From: an uncultured Pelagibacteraceae bacterium
Lineage (GTDB): Bacteria > Pseudomonadota > Alphaproteobacteria > Pelagibacterales > Pelagibacteraceae
Assembly: GCA_902617895.1 (NCBI GenBank)
Contig: CACMYJ010000002.1
Span: 1 to 64,000, forward strand
Length of the DNA stretch: 64,000 nt
Direction of reading: 5' to 3'
Shown here: one piece after another, positions 51,853 through 62,916 of the stretch
Layout of the letters: the number at the start of each line of letters is the position of its first letter
How positions within the stretch are numbered: the first letter of the stretch is position 1
Position numbers and translations under genes: made by a program
Notes under the pieces: model-generated
What the model saw: only the letters and a program-made list of their open reading frames with translations
What the model was told of the DNA's origin: nothing
The model's database searches: none

Positions 51853-52310
51853 TGAATATTTTAAACACTACTGCTAAGATTATAGTCTCTAAAAAAAGGG
51901 TTGGAAGAGGTATTGGATCTGGTAAAGGAAAAACTTCAGGAAGAGGAATTAAAGGGCAAAAATCAAGATCTGGTGTTGCAATAAAAAGCTTTGAAGGCGG
52001 TCAAATGCCACTTTATAGAAGATTACCAAAAAGAGGTTTCAACTCAATAAATAAAAGTAAAATCGCAAAAATTAATTTAGACCAACTCCAAACCTTTGTT
52101 GATAAAAAAAGAATTAATCCAGATAGTTTTATTAATCTAGAAACTTTAAAACAGTGTAAAATTATTAACAAAACATATTCGAAATTTAAAATTCTTGCCA
52201 ATGGAAACCTAAATACAAAAATTGAAATAGAAGCTGATTTTTCATCAATTACTGCTAAAGAAAAAATTGAAAAGCTTGGTGGTGTGTTAAAAATAAAAAA
52301 TCAGAAATAA
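51852..52310 (+). CDS. rplO: 50S ribosomal protein L15
   Basis: KKRVGRGIGSGKGKTSGRGIKGQKSRSG. Confidence 0.98.
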   Translation: MNILNTTAKIIVSKKRVGRGIGSGKGKTSGRGIKGQKSRSGVAIKSFEGGQMPLYRRLPKRGFNSINKSKIAKINLDQLQTFVDKKRINPDSFINLETLKQCKIINKTYSKFKILANGNLNTKIEIEADFSSITAKEKIEKLGGVLKIKNQK

Positions 52311-52313
52311 AGA

Positions 52314-53594
52314 ATGAGCGAGTCATCACAAACTAATGATTTAAGAAATCGTATCTTATTTACAATTTTTATTCTTGCAATTTATAGACTTGGAACTTTT
52401 GTTCCGTTGCCTGGCATTGACCCAGAACAACTACAAGTAATGATGGACAGTAATCAAAAGGGATTACTTGGAATGTTTAATGTTTTTGCTGGTGGTGCAG
52501 TAAGTAGAATGGCTATATTCGCACTTGGAATAATGCCTTACATCTCATCAGCCATAATAGTTCAACTACTCAGTGGTGTGACAGACTATTTCAAGAATCT
52601 AAAAGCCCAAGGTGAAATTGGTAGGCAAAAATTATCTCAAATAACAAGATACGGGACGGTTATATTAGCCACAGTTCAGGGTTATGGTTTAGCCGTTGGA
52701 TTAGAGTCTTCAGCTGATTTAGTCATTAATCCAGGTATATTTTTCAAAATTTCAACCGTCACTACAATAGTTGCAGGAACAATATTTCTAATGTGGTTAG
52801 GAGAACAAATCACACAAAGAGGAATCGGCAATGGTATTTCTCTAATAATATTTTCTGGGATAGTTGCGGAAATTCCAAGAGCTTTGGTCACTACCTTTGA
52901 GCTAGGTAGAACAGGTGCTATTTCTACTTTAATGATAATATTTATTTTTGTCTTATTAGTTCTAACAATTTTATTTATAGTATTTATGGAGAGAGCTTTA
53001 AGGAAAATACTAATTAACTATCCAAAAAGACAAATGGGAAATAAAATGTATGGTGGTGAGTCATCGCATTTACCTCTTAAAATAAATTCAGCAGGTGTGA
53101 TACCTGCTATTTTTGCTTCTGCATTATTATTGTTACCTGTAACATTTTCAAATTTTAATGTTTCACAAAATGAAACCTTTTTAGATATATCTTCTTATTT
53201 TTCTCAGGGCCAACCACTATATATGATTTTATATGCATCAGGTATTATCTTTTTTACATTTTTCTATACTTCAATAACTTTTAATCCAAATGAAACTGCA
53301 GAAAATTTGAGAAAATATGGAGGTTTCATACCAGGTATTAGACCTGGTGAGAGTACAGCTTTGTATATAGATACAATTTTGACAAGATTGACAACTATCG
53401 GTGCATTATACTTAACCCTTGTTTGTTTAATGCCAGAATTTTTAATTGCCAATTATCCGATACCTTTTTATTTGGGAGGTGCATCAGTTTTGATTGTAGT
53501 AGTTGTTGCTATCGATACAGTCACTCAAGTTCAAACAAGATTAATGAGCTCCCAATATGAACAACTAATAAAGAAAACTAAATTTGGAAGATAG
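52314..53594 (+). CDS. secY: Preprotein translocase SecY
   Basis: RLGTFVPLPGIDPEQL...multi-TM. Confidence 0.98.
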   Translation: MSESSQTNDLRNRILFTIFILAIYRLGTFVPLPGIDPEQLQVMMDSNQKGLLGMFNVFAGGAVSRMAIFALGIMPYISSAIIVQLLSGVTDYFKNLKAQGEIGRQKLSQITRYGTVILATVQGYGLAVGLESSADLVINPGIFFKISTVTTIVAGTIFLMWLGEQITQRGIGNGISLIIFSGIVAEIPRALVTTFELGRTGAISTLMIIFIFVLLVLTILFIVFMERALRKILINYPKRQMGNKMYGGESSHLPLKINSAGVIPAIFASALLLLPVTFSNFNVSQNETFLDISSYFSQGQPLYMILYASGIIFFTFFYTSITFNPNETAENLRKYGGFIPGIRPGESTALYIDTILTRLTTIGALYLTLVCLMPEFLIANYPIPFYLGGASVLIVVVVAIDTVTQVQTRLMSSQYEQLIKKTKFGR

Positions 53595-53599
53595 TCTGA

Positions 53600-54163
53600 G
53601 TGAATGTTATAATATTTGGACCACCAGGAGCAGGCAAAGGTACTCAGGCTCATAACATTGTTAAAAAATTTAATCTTTATCAGATATCAACTGGAGATCT
53701 TTTAAGAAATGAAGTTAAAAATCAAACAACTATTGGTAAAGATATTGAAAATATAATTTCAAAAGGTGATTTTGCTACTGACGAAATAGTAAACGAACTC
53801 ATAAAAAATGAGATTTTTAACCCAAAAAATAAGAATAAATTAATATTTGATGGATATCCTAGATCATTAAGTCAGGCAAAAAACTTAGATTCCTTATTAA
53901 ACAAATCAAATCAAAAAATTGACTTTATATTTTTTTTGAATGTTAAAAAAAATACAATAATAAACAGAATTGAAAAAAGGAAGCTACTAGAGAAAAGAAC
54001 TGATGATAATTTAACCACTATTCTTAAGAGGTATGACACTTATATGGAAACAACAAAACCAGTATTAGACTTCTATTCAAAAAAAGCAAATTTTTATGAG
54101 ATTGATGGTGATGCTAAAATTGATGAAATATCGAGAAAAATTGAGCAAATACTATCCGTTTAA
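53600..54163 (+). CDS. adk: Adenylate kinase
   Basis: IIFGPPGAGKGTQA; FDGYPRSLSQA. Confidence 0.97.
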   Translation: MNVIIFGPPGAGKGTQAHNIVKKFNLYQISTGDLLRNEVKNQTTIGKDIENIISKGDFATDEIVNELIKNEIFNPKNKNKLIFDGYPRSLSQAKNLDSLLNKSNQKIDFIFFLNVKKNTIINRIEKRKLLEKRTDDNLTTILKRYDTYMETTKPVLDFYSKKANFYEIDGDAKIDEISRKIEQILSV

Positions 54164-54221
54164 GACATTGACTTTAAAACAACTTCTTATATAAAAGGCT
54201 AAATTTTTTTATCTCAATATT

Positions 54222-54605
54222 ATGGCTCGTATAGCAGGTGTAAATATTCCACAAAATAAATTAGTTAGAATTGGTCTTACGTATATTTACGGTATTGGTG
54301 AAAAAAATTCTAAAGAAATTTGTAAATCTCTTGAAATACCAAATACCAAAAGAGTCAATGAATTAACAGACGATGAAATTTTAAAAATAAGAGAATTTAT
54401 TGATCAAAAATTTTCTGTGGAGGGAGATCTTAGAAGAGAAACTTCATTAAACATAAAAAGATTGATAGATTTAGCATCTTATCGTGGATCAAGGCATAGA
54501 AAAAAGTTACCAGTGCGGGGACAAAGAACAAGATGTAATGCAAGAACAAGAAAAGGTAAAGCAATTGCAATAGCTGGAAAAAAATTAACACCTCTTAAAA
54601 AATAA
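54222..54605 (+). CDS. rpsM: 30S ribosomal protein S13
   Basis: [27 protein letters not shown]. Confidence 0.98.
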   Translation: MARIAGVNIPQNKLVRIGLTYIYGIGEKNSKEICKSLEIPNTKRVNELTDDEILKIREFIDQKFSVEGDLRRETSLNIKRLIDLASYRGSRHRKKLPVRGQRTRCNARTRKGKAIAIAGKKLTPLKK

Positions 54606-54607
54606 TT

Positions 54608-55051
54608 ATGAGCAAAGATAATTTAGAAAATAAAGATCAAGCTAAAGAGAGCTTAACTAAATCAAAAAAAAGCTCCTATTCTAAAAAAAAAAAGAATAAG
54701 AAAAATATATTAAATGGCATAGCTTACGTCCAATCAACATTTAATAATACCATTGTAACTATTGCTGATACAAATGGAAATGTAATCTCTTGGGCCTCAG
54801 CAGGTCAAAAAGGTTTTAAAGGATCAAGAAAATCAACACCTTATGCAGCTCAGGTTGCAGCAGACGCAGCTGGAGCAAAAGCATTAGAAGTTGGAATGAA
54901 AATTCTATCTGTTGAAGTAAAAGGACCTGGCTCTGGAAGAGAAACAGCCTTAAGAGCTTTGCAAGCTAGAGGATTTAAAATAATTTCAATTAAAGATACA
55001 ACGCCAATGCCACATAACGGATCAAGACCACCAAAAAAAAGGAGAGTATAA
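54608..55051 (+). CDS. rpsK: 30S ribosomal protein S11
   Basis: [40 protein letters not shown]. Confidence 0.98.
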   Translation: MSKDNLENKDQAKESLTKSKKSSYSKKKKNKKNILNGIAYVQSTFNNTIVTIADTNGNVISWASAGQKGFKGSRKSTPYAAQVAADAAGAKALEVGMKILSVEVKGPGSGRETALRALQARGFKIISIKDTTPMPHNGSRPPKKRRV

Positions 55052-56080
55052 ATGGAAACTTCTGAAGTTAATACTAAAAATTGGAAATCGCTTATTAAAC
55101 CGCCTAAATTAGATATTAATTTAAGTGATGACAAATCTTATGCCAAAATAATAGCTGAGCCTTTGGAAAAGGGCTATGGTCTCACATTAGGAAATTCATT
55201 GAGAAGAATTCTTTTATCCTCAATAAGAGGAACAGCAGTAACCGCTATTCAAATAGATGGTGTTTTACATGAATTTACTTCTATAAAGGGTGTTAGGGAA
55301 GATGTTACAGATATTGTTTTAAATGTAAAATCTCTAGCGTTAAAAAGTGAATCAGATACTAGTAGCAAATTAGTTTTGGATGCTAAAGGCCCAGGTGAAA
55401 TAAAGGCTGCCGATATTACCACAGCAGGAAATATTGAGATTTTAAATCCAGATTTAGTGATTTGTAATTTAGATGAAAATACGAATTTTCATATGGAAAT
55501 GACAGTAAGCAGTGGAAAAGGATATGTCTCCGCTGAAATGAATAAACCGGAGGAGCCACCACTTGGACTTATTGCAATAGATTCATTATTTAGTCCAGTA
55601 AAAAAGGTTTCATATTCAATTAGTACAGCTAGAGAGGGTAAAGCTCTTGATTATGATAAATTGACAATGGAAGTTGAAACCAATGGATCAATTTCGGCTG
55701 AGGATGCTGTAGCTTACTCTGCGAGAATTTTTCAAGATCAACTTGGTATGTTTGTTAATTTTGATGAACCGCAAGAAGTTATTGTTAGAGAACAGCCTAC
55801 AGAACCTGAATTCAATAAAAATTTATTAAGAAAAGTTGATGAATTAGAACTATCAGTTAGATCTATGAATTGTCTTAAAAATGACAATATAATTTATATT
55901 GGTGATTTGGTTCAAAAATCTGAAGGAGAAATGTTGAGAACACCAAATTTTGGAAGAAAGTCTTTAAATGAAATTAAAGAGGTATTAACTGGTATGTCAC
56001 TTTATTTAGGGATGGAGATACCAAACTGGCCTCCAGACAATATTGCTGAATTATCAAAAAAACTTGAGGAGTCTATTTAA
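55052..56080 (+). CDS. rpoA: RNA polymerase alpha subunit
   Basis: [23 protein letters not shown]. Confidence 0.99.
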   Translation: METSEVNTKNWKSLIKPPKLDINLSDDKSYAKIIAEPLEKGYGLTLGNSLRRILLSSIRGTAVTAIQIDGVLHEFTSIKGVREDVTDIVLNVKSLALKSESDTSSKLVLDAKGPGEIKAADITTAGNIEILNPDLVICNLDENTNFHMEMTVSSGKGYVSAEMNKPEEPPLGLIAIDSLFSPVKKVSYSISTAREGKALDYDKLTMEVETNGSISAEDAVAYSARIFQDQLGMFVNFDEPQEVIVREQPTEPEFNKNLLRKVDELELSVRSMNCLKNDNIIYIGDLVQKSEGEMLRTPNFGRKSLNEIKEVLTGMSLYLGMEIPNWPPDNIAELSKKLEESI

Positions 56081-56529
56081 TGAGACATAAAATGGGCTAT
56101 AAAAAGCTCAATAGAACTTCTGAACATAGAAAAGCATTAATAAAGAATATGCTGAATTCTCTCGTAAAGTATGAACAGATTACTACTACACTTCCAAAGG
56201 CAAAAGTTTTAAAACCACAAGCTGATAAATTAATTACCTTAGGCAAAAAAGATTCTCTTCAAAATACTAGAACCTTGATTTCTAAGCTTCAAGATGAGGC
56301 ATCAGCAAGCAAAATTAAAAAAACCTTATCAAAAAGATATGAAAATAGAAAAGGTGGATATACAAGAATAATTAAGGCTGGCTTTAGATATGGGGACAAT
56401 GCTCCTATGGCAGTAATAGAATTTGTAGAACGTGATATAGAAGCAAAAAAAATAGATAGAAAGAAAACAGAAAAATCAGTAGTAACTGATAAAAAAGCTG
56501 AAACACCTAAAGAAAATCCTTCTAAATAA
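56080..56529 (+). CDS. rplQ: 50S ribosomal protein L17
   Basis: [20 protein letters not shown]. Confidence 0.98.
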   Translation: MRHKMGYKKLNRTSEHRKALIKNMLNSLVKYEQITTTLPKAKVLKPQADKLITLGKKDSLQNTRTLISKLQDEASASKIKKTLSKRYENRKGGYTRIIKAGFRYGDNAPMAVIEFVERDIEAKKIDRKKTEKSVVTDKKAETPKENPSK

Positions 56530-56537
56530 CTTTTTCT

Positions 56538-57443
56538 ATGAAAAAAACTATCAACGTAGATAATACGTATGCTGGTATGCGTATTGACAGATTCCTTCGA
56601 AAACATTTTGAAACGATACCTCAAAGTTTAATTGAAAAAAATCTACGGAGTGGCAAAATTAAACTTAATAAAAAAAAAATTAAAAGCTCTACAAAACTTC
56701 AATTTAATGATTTGATCGAACTTCACAACATTCAGATTAAAAAAGAAATTATAACAAATAAGGTAAAATTTAAACCTTCAGATACAATAATTAAGGAAAA
56801 CGAGGATTTCATTATTGAAAATAATGATGACTTTATTGTTATCAATAAGCAAGCAGGTATATCTGTTCAAGGTGGAACAAAATCCAAAAAAAATCTCATA
56901 GATATTTTTTCTAACAGTGATATTTTTACAGACGATAAACCATATTCAGTACATAGATTAGATAAAGATACTTCTGGAGTTTTCCTAATAGCAAAAAATC
57001 GACAAACTGCACAGCTATTAACAACACTTTTTAGATTAAGAAAAGTTTATAAGACTTATTTAGCAATATGTCATGGTGAAATCACTATTAAAGACAAAGG
57101 TTTAATTAAAAATAATCTTATAAGATTTGACGAAACCAAAAAGATAGTCGAGAATGCAGAAACCTATTATGAAATTTTAGATAAAAATAATAATTCTACC
57201 TTTGTTCAACTTAAACCGATTACAGGAAGAAAACACCAGTTAAGAAAGCAGTTATTTGACTTAGGTCACTCAATTATAGGAGACAAAAAATATAATTCCT
57301 ACAAAATACAAAAAAATAATAAAAATCTTATGCTTCATTCTTATGAAATTAAATTTAAAATGAATGAAAAAAAATATACATTTAGAGCTACACCACCTGA
57401 GTATTTTAGAAATATGCTTAAAGCAAAACGACTTAATTTCTAA
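56538..57443 (+). CDS. RluA-family pseudouridine synthase
   Basis: S4-like N-terminus; [32 protein letters not shown]. Confidence 0.92.
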   Translation: MKKTINVDNTYAGMRIDRFLRKHFETIPQSLIEKNLRSGKIKLNKKKIKSSTKLQFNDLIELHNIQIKKEIITNKVKFKPSDTIIKENEDFIIENNDDFIVINKQAGISVQGGTKSKKNLIDIFSNSDIFTDDKPYSVHRLDKDTSGVFLIAKNRQTAQLLTTLFRLRKVYKTYLAICHGEITIKDKGLIKNNLIRFDETKKIVENAETYYEILDKNNNSTFVQLKPITGRKHQLRKQLFDLGHSIIGDKKYNSYKIQKNNKNLMLHSYEIKFKMNEKKYTFRATPPEYFRNMLKAKRLNF

Positions 57444-58065
57444 TCTCTTTCAAAAATTTTTCAATTAATATTTGTGATATATTATTATATTTTTGCTTTT
57501 TAATTTTAATAAGATTTGTAATTTCTTTATCTTTAATTCCACAAGGAATTATTTTTGTATAAGCGTCTAAATTATTAGAAATATTTAACGCAAAACCATG
57601 ATAAGCGATCCATTTCTTAACTCTAATACCTATTGCTGCTACTTTTTGAATTTTAATACTATTAACTTTTTTGCTTTTATGCCAAATACCAACATTCTTT
57701 CTATCTGCAAAAACTTTAATTTTAAATTCTTTTAATGTACCAATTATAGTATTTTCTATCGCAGAAATAAGTTTTCTAATATTTTTTCCTCTTTTGTTTA
57801 GATCAATTACAAAATAAAAAACTAACTGACCAGGGCCATGATATGTTATTTTTCCACCCCTCTTTGTTTTGATTAATTTTATTGATTTATCTAATATTTC
57901 GTTATTTTTATAACTTGTTCCAGCCGTATAAACTTCTTTATGTTCTAAAATCCATATAAGTTCATTGTTTTTTTTGGAGTGAATTTCGTTCAGTCTTTTT
58001 TCCAATAGTTCAATAGCGTTTTCATATTTTATAGGTTTTATTGACTTTTTGATCTCTATTATCAT
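57433..58065 (-). CDS. lipB: Octanoyltransferase
   Basis: [43 protein letters not shown]. Confidence 0.95.
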   Translation of the reverse strand: MIIEIKKSIKPIKYENAIELLEKRLNEIHSKKNNELIWILEHKEVYTAGTSYKNNEILDKSIKLIKTKRGGKITYHGPGQLVFYFVIDLNKRGKNIRKLISAIENTIIGTLKEFKIKVFADRKNVGIWHKSKKVNSIKIQKVAAIGIRVKKWIAYHGFALNISNNLDAYTKIIPCGIKDKEITNLIKIKKQKYNNISQILIEKFLKEIRN

Positions 58066-58125
58066 TATAAAATTGTAATATAAATATTTTGTATTAATAG
58101 TGCCAACTAAATTATAGATAAATTT

Positions 58126-59499
58126 ATGACTTTAGTAAAAAAAATAAAAGATAAAAAAGTTAACTTTGAATTTAATAAAGAATTTATTAAAGTTGTAACT
58201 GACAAGATTTCCTCAAATGATGCAGAATTTATCACTAATTCTTTTAATGATATGCACCCTGCTGATGCAGCTGATATTATTGAACATTTAAATGAAAATA
58301 ATAGAGAAAGTTTAATTAAATTAAATAATTTTAAAGTTGATCCTGAAGTGTTTGTTGAACTCAACGAGTCAATACAATCTGAATTAATTACATATTTATC
58401 ATCAGAATCTATTGTTAATATATTAAAAAACCTAGAGTCTGATGATGCAATTAAAATTTTAGAAAATGTTGATGAAAAAGATAAAAATACTATTTTAGGT
58501 TCTCTTCCACCAAAAGACCGGTTCGCTTTATTAGAAAGTTTAAGCTACCCAGAGGATTCAGCTGCACGAATAATGCAAAGAGAATTTACTGCCATCCCTA
58601 GCAATTGGTCAGTTGGTCAGACAATAGACTATTTAAGAGAAAATAAAGATTTACCAGAGGAGTTTCTTGAAATTTTTATAGTAGATGAAAACTTCAAACC
58701 AATTGGAACTGTACCTTCCTCAAAAGTACTACGAACTCCAAGAGAAGCAAAAATGATGTCAATAATGTCAGAGTCCCAGCTTCTAATACCTGTAGATATG
58801 GATAAAGAAGAAGTTGGAAATCTATTTGAAAATTATAATTTAAGCTCAGCTGCAGTCACTGATAAAAATGATAAATTGGTGGGCATGATAGCTTATGATG
58901 ATGTGCTAACTGTACTTAAAGAAGAAGCTGAGGAAGATGCATTAAGACTTGCCGGAGTAGGAGATGAAGAAATAACAGATGGTGTAATTACAAAAACAAA
59001 GCGAAGATTTAATTGGCTTTTATTAAATTTATTTACAGCATTCTTAGCCACTTATTGTATTAGTTTATTTGGTGCCACTATTGAGCAAATGGTTGTTTTG
59101 GCTTTTTTGATGCCTATTGTTGCATCGATGGGTGGTAACGCAGGTATGCAAACATTAGCCGTAACTGTAAGATCTTTAGCTACACAAGACTTAACAAAAA
59201 ATAATTTTACCAATAATATAATAAAAGAATTTAACATAGGTGTTTTAAATGGAATTATCTTTGCAATTATAAGTTCTGTAATTGTTTTTTTTTGGTTTAA
59301 TGACATTCAACTTGCATTAATAATATCAATATCAATGGTTTTAACAATGATAGTTGCAGGGCTCTTTGGAATTTTAATACCTGTAACTCTAAAAAAAATG
59401 AATATAGATCCAGCTATTTCATCAAGTGTTTTTGTTACTACAATAACTGATGTTATAGGTTTTGTTTCCTTCTTAGGGGTGGGTGCATATTTTTTATAA
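58126..59499 (+). CDS. mgtE: Magnesium transporter MgtE
   Basis: MgtE N-domain, CBS pair, C-terminal TM with [24 protein letters not shown]. Confidence 0.95.
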   Translation: MTLVKKIKDKKVNFEFNKEFIKVVTDKISSNDAEFITNSFNDMHPADAADIIEHLNENNRESLIKLNNFKVDPEVFVELNESIQSELITYLSSESIVNILKNLESDDAIKILENVDEKDKNTILGSLPPKDRFALLESLSYPEDSAARIMQREFTAIPSNWSVGQTIDYLRENKDLPEEFLEIFIVDENFKPIGTVPSSKVLRTPREAKMMSIMSESQLLIPVDMDKEEVGNLFENYNLSSAAVTDKNDKLVGMIAYDDVLTVLKEEAEEDALRLAGVGDEEITDGVITKTKRRFNWLLLNLFTAFLATYCISLFGATIEQMVVLAFLMPIVASMGGNAGMQTLAVTVRSLATQDLTKNNFTNNIIKEFNIGVLNGIIFAIISSVIVFFWFNDIQLALIISISMVLTMIVAGLFGILIPVTLKKMNIDPAISSSVFVTTITDVIGFVSFLGVGAYFL

Positions 59500-60312
59500 C
59501 TAATAATTATCAATTAATCTAATATTGTCTATTTCATAAGCCACAAAAAGCCTATATTTATTCTTGAAATTGTTAAGCTTTAAATTTTTTTCATCTCTAA
59601 ATTCTAAGTAATCTATTTTAATTTTGTATTTGTTTTCTAATTCTTTTTTGTAATTAGGTAAGTTTAAAGCTAACTTAGAAGCTTGTGATTTTGATCTATA
59701 CTTAATTTTTTTTAAAAATGATGCAATTTCTGAAGCTTTTTTAAAGGATCTCTTATTTAATAATTTATTTCGAGTTGATAACGCAATTTTGTTATTTATT
59801 CTAATAGTTGGGCATGAATTAATACGTAACTTAAATTTTTTTGATAGGAATTTTTTTATTAGATATAACTGCTGATAATCTTTTTCACCCATATACAAAT
59901 CTTTTGATTTTATAATGGTCAGCAATCTATTCATAACATTTAGAACACCCTCAAAATGACCAACTCTAAATTTCGCACACAAAATCTTGTCTTTTTTTTT
60001 TAAATTAAATTTCTTAGCTTTGAATTTGTAAATATCTTTAGCATTAGGTGTGAATAAATATTCTACATTTAATTTTTTTAATATTGCAATATCACTCTGA
60101 ATATTTCTTGGATATTTCTTAAAATCATCTTTTTTATTGAATTGAGTAGGATTTACAAAAATACTTACAATAGTTATTCTTTTTTTATTTTGTGAGGCTT
60201 TTATTAAGGATTTGTGACCCTCATGTATTCCACCCATAGTAGGTACAAATCCAATATTTTTATAGTTTTTAATCTCTTTATTTAAATCAAAAATGCTTGT
60301 AATTATTTTCAT
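59500..60312 (-). CDS. panC: Pantothenate synthetase
   Basis: GFVPTMGGIHEGHKSLI; VSIFVNPTQFNKKDDF; YMGEKDYQQL. Confidence 0.95.
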   Translation of the reverse strand: MKIITSIFDLNKEIKNYKNIGFVPTMGGIHEGHKSLIKASQNKKRITIVSIFVNPTQFNKKDDFKKYPRNIQSDIAILKKLNVEYLFTPNAKDIYKFKAKKFNLKKKDKILCAKFRVGHFEGVLNVMNRLLTIIKSKDLYMGEKDYQQLYLIKKFLSKKFKLRINSCPTIRINNKIALSTRNKLLNKRSFKKASEIASFLKKIKYRSKSQASKLALNLPNYKKELENKYKIKIDYLEFRDEKNLKLNNFKNKYRLFVAYEIDNIRLIDNY

Positions 60313-60346
60313 TTTTTTAATATATGTTTATAAATAAATTATCTTT

Positions 60347-61162
60347 ATGATTAAACAAGCCATTATTCCACTAGCTGGATTAGGAACAAGACTTTTGCCT
60401 TTGACCAGTGTCTTTGCTAAAGAGTTACTACCTATAAATGGCAAGCCTGGAATTGAATATATTCTTGATGAGTGCATAAATGCTGGAATTACAGAAATAA
60501 TTTTCATTATTTCCAAAAAAAAAGAAATGATAAAAAAATATTTTTATAATGATAATTTTTATAAATCATTAATTAAAAAGAAAAAAGATCCAAGAATAAT
60601 TAAAGAATATAAAAAAATTTTAAAGTATAAAAAAAAAATCAAATTTGTTTATCAAAATAAACCCTTAGGAACTGGTGATGCTGTCTTTAAAACTAAAAAA
60701 TTTATTAAAAATAAATATTTTTTAATGCTCCTTCCAGATGACTTAATTATTAAAAGGAATTGCTCAAAAGATATGATCAAAATACATAAAAAATATAAAG
60801 CTTCTGTAATGGCCAGTATGACAGTCAGCAAAAATAATGTAAATCGTTGGGGAATATATTCTTCATCCAAAAAACTTAATAATCAGAATTTTATAATTTC
60901 AAATGTTATAGAAAAACCAAGTACTAAAGAAGCCCCATCTAACAACGCTGTAATTGGAAGATATATACTGAGCAAGGATATATTTAAAATTCTTAAAAAA
61001 CAAAAAAAGGGCAAAGGTGGTGAGATTCATATTACTGACTCAATTAAAACAATGATTGATAATAAATCATTATTCATTGGTCATAAATTTTCAGGAAAAT
61101 ATTTAGATTGTGGTTCTATGAGAGGTTATATTAATTCAACGTTAGAAATTGCAAAATTATGA
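60347..61162 (+). CDS. galU: UTP-glucose-1-phosphate uridylyltransferase
   Basis: IIPLAGLGTRLLPLTSVFAKELLPI; MLLPDDLI. Confidence 0.93.
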   Translation: MIKQAIIPLAGLGTRLLPLTSVFAKELLPINGKPGIEYILDECINAGITEIIFIISKKKEMIKKYFYNDNFYKSLIKKKKDPRIIKEYKKILKYKKKIKFVYQNKPLGTGDAVFKTKKFIKNKYFLMLLPDDLIIKRNCSKDMIKIHKKYKASVMASMTVSKNNVNRWGIYSSSKKLNNQNFIISNVIEKPSTKEAPSNNAVIGRYILSKDIFKILKKQKKGKGGEIHITDSIKTMIDNKSLFIGHKFSGKYLDCGSMRGYINSTLEIAKL

Positions 61163-62454
61163 AAATTTGTATGATTGGATCAGGTTATGTAGGGTTAGTC
61201 AGTGGTGCATGTTTTGCTGAACTTGGTAACAATGTCACTTGTGTAGACAGCAACTTAAATAAAATAACTAATCTAAAGAAGGGAATAATTCCAATTTACG
61301 AGCCAGGGTTAGAGGAATTAATTATGAGAAATTTAAAGCAAAAAAGGCTTCAATTTTCATCAAATATATCAGAGTCTATTAAAAAAGGTGATCTTATATT
61401 TATATGTGTTGGCACACCAACTAAAACAAAATCTAACGAAGCAGATTTAAAATATGTATTTCAAGTTTTAAAAGATATAAAAAAGAATTTAAACAAATAT
61501 AAAATTATTGTTACAAAATCAACCGTTCCAGTAACCACAGGAGATAAAATTCAAAAACTATTAACAACTAAAAGTAATAAAAAATTATTTGATGTTGTTT
61601 CAAATCCAGAATTTTTGAGAGAAGGTGAGGCTATCAGAGATTTTATGTTTCCTGATCGAGTAGTAGTTGGAACAAATAGTAAAAAGGCTAATAATATTTT
61701 AAAAAATTTATATTCTCCAATTGTTAAAAAAAAAAGCAGATATTTCAATACATCAAGACGTGCTGCCGAAGTTATAAAATATGCATCTAATGCATTCCTG
61801 GCAACAAAAATTACATTTATTAATGAAATTTCAAATTTATGTGAAAAACTTAACGTCGATGTAACTGATGTTTCGGTTGGAATTGGAGCTGATGAGAGAA
61901 TTGGAGGAAGGTTTTTAAGAGCTGGACCAGGTTATGGTGGTTCTTGTTTTCCAAAAGATACACGTGCTTTAATTTCTACTTCAAAAAAATTTAAAACTAA
62001 TCTATCTATAGTTAAATCAACAATTAACGCTAATGACAATAGGTACAAATATTTATTAGCCAAAATTAGAGAAATATTGAATAATAATCTAAAAAGTAAG
62101 AAAATCACTTTTTTAGGCGTTACTTTTAAGGCTGGTACTGACGATATGAGAGACTCAGCATCTCTAAAATTAATTCCATATTTGATCAAAAAAGGATCCA
62201 AAGTTTCATATTATGAACCTACTGGAATTAAAAATGATTTTGATAAAAAAAAAGTAAACTATTTTAATAATATTAAAGATGCATGTAAAAATAGTGATCT
62301 TCTGATTATACATACAGAGTGGAATGAGTTTAAGCAGTTAAACTTTAAAAAGTTGAATAACAAAAAGAAATTTAAGATTTATGATTTAAGAAATTTATAT
62401 TCACCCTCAAAAATGAAAAGTAAAAATATCGAATATTATAGTATAGGTAGATAA
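61159..62454 (+). CDS. ugd: UDP-glucose 6-dehydrogenase
   Basis: KICMIGSGYVGLVSGACFAELG; GPGYGGSCFPKDTRAL. Confidence 0.95.
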   Translation: MKICMIGSGYVGLVSGACFAELGNNVTCVDSNLNKITNLKKGIIPIYEPGLEELIMRNLKQKRLQFSSNISESIKKGDLIFICVGTPTKTKSNEADLKYVFQVLKDIKKNLNKYKIIVTKSTVPVTTGDKIQKLLTTKSNKKLFDVVSNPEFLREGEAIRDFMFPDRVVVGTNSKKANNILKNLYSPIVKKKSRYFNTSRRAAEVIKYASNAFLATKITFINEISNLCEKLNVDVTDVSVGIGADERIGGRFLRAGPGYGGSCFPKDTRALISTSKKFKTNLSIVKSTINANDNRYKYLLAKIREILNNNLKSKKITFLGVTFKAGTDDMRDSASLKLIPYLIKKGSKVSYYEPTGIKNDFDKKKVNYFNNIKDACKNSDLLIIHTEWNEFKQLNFKKLNNKKKFKIYDLRNLYSPSKMKSKNIEYYSIGR

Positions 62455-62457
62455 CTA

Positions 62458-62916
62458 TTAAATCTCGAATATTGCGTCAACTTCAACCGCTACACCTAAA
62501 GGCAAACTATTAGTACTTACAGCAGCACGTGTATGTGTAAACTTATCCCCAAAGAGATCTTTAATTAAATCTGATGCACCATTTATTACTTTTGGTTGTT
62601 CAATAAAATCATCTGTAGAATTAACAAAACCTGTTAATTTGACACATGATTTAATTTTTGATAAATCGTCTGAACAGGCCTTTTTAGCTTGAGCAATTAT
62701 ATTTAATGCGCATCTTTGTGCAGCTTTGTAAGCCTCTTCTGTATTAAAATCTTTTCCAACTTTCCCTTTAATTAATTTTCCATTTACATCGATTGATATT
62801 TGTCCTGAAATATAAAGTAAATTGCCAGAAATTTTTGTGGCAACATATGAACCAACTGGGTCAGTTGCTTTAGGTAAAACTAAACCCATTTCTTTTAATT
62901 TTGCATCAATAGACAT
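62458..62916 (-). CDS. RidA family (YjgF-like) protein
   Basis: KATDPVGSYVATKISGNLLYISGQIS; THTRAAVSTNSLPLGVAVEVDAIFEI. Confidence 0.88.
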   Translation of the reverse strand: MSIDAKLKEMGLVLPKATDPVGSYVATKISGNLLYISGQISIDVNGKLIKGKVGKDFNTEEAYKAAQRCALNIIAQAKKACSDDLSKIKSCVKLTGFVNSTDDFIEQPKVINGASDLIKDLFGDKFTHTRAAVSTNSLPLGVAVEVDAIFEI

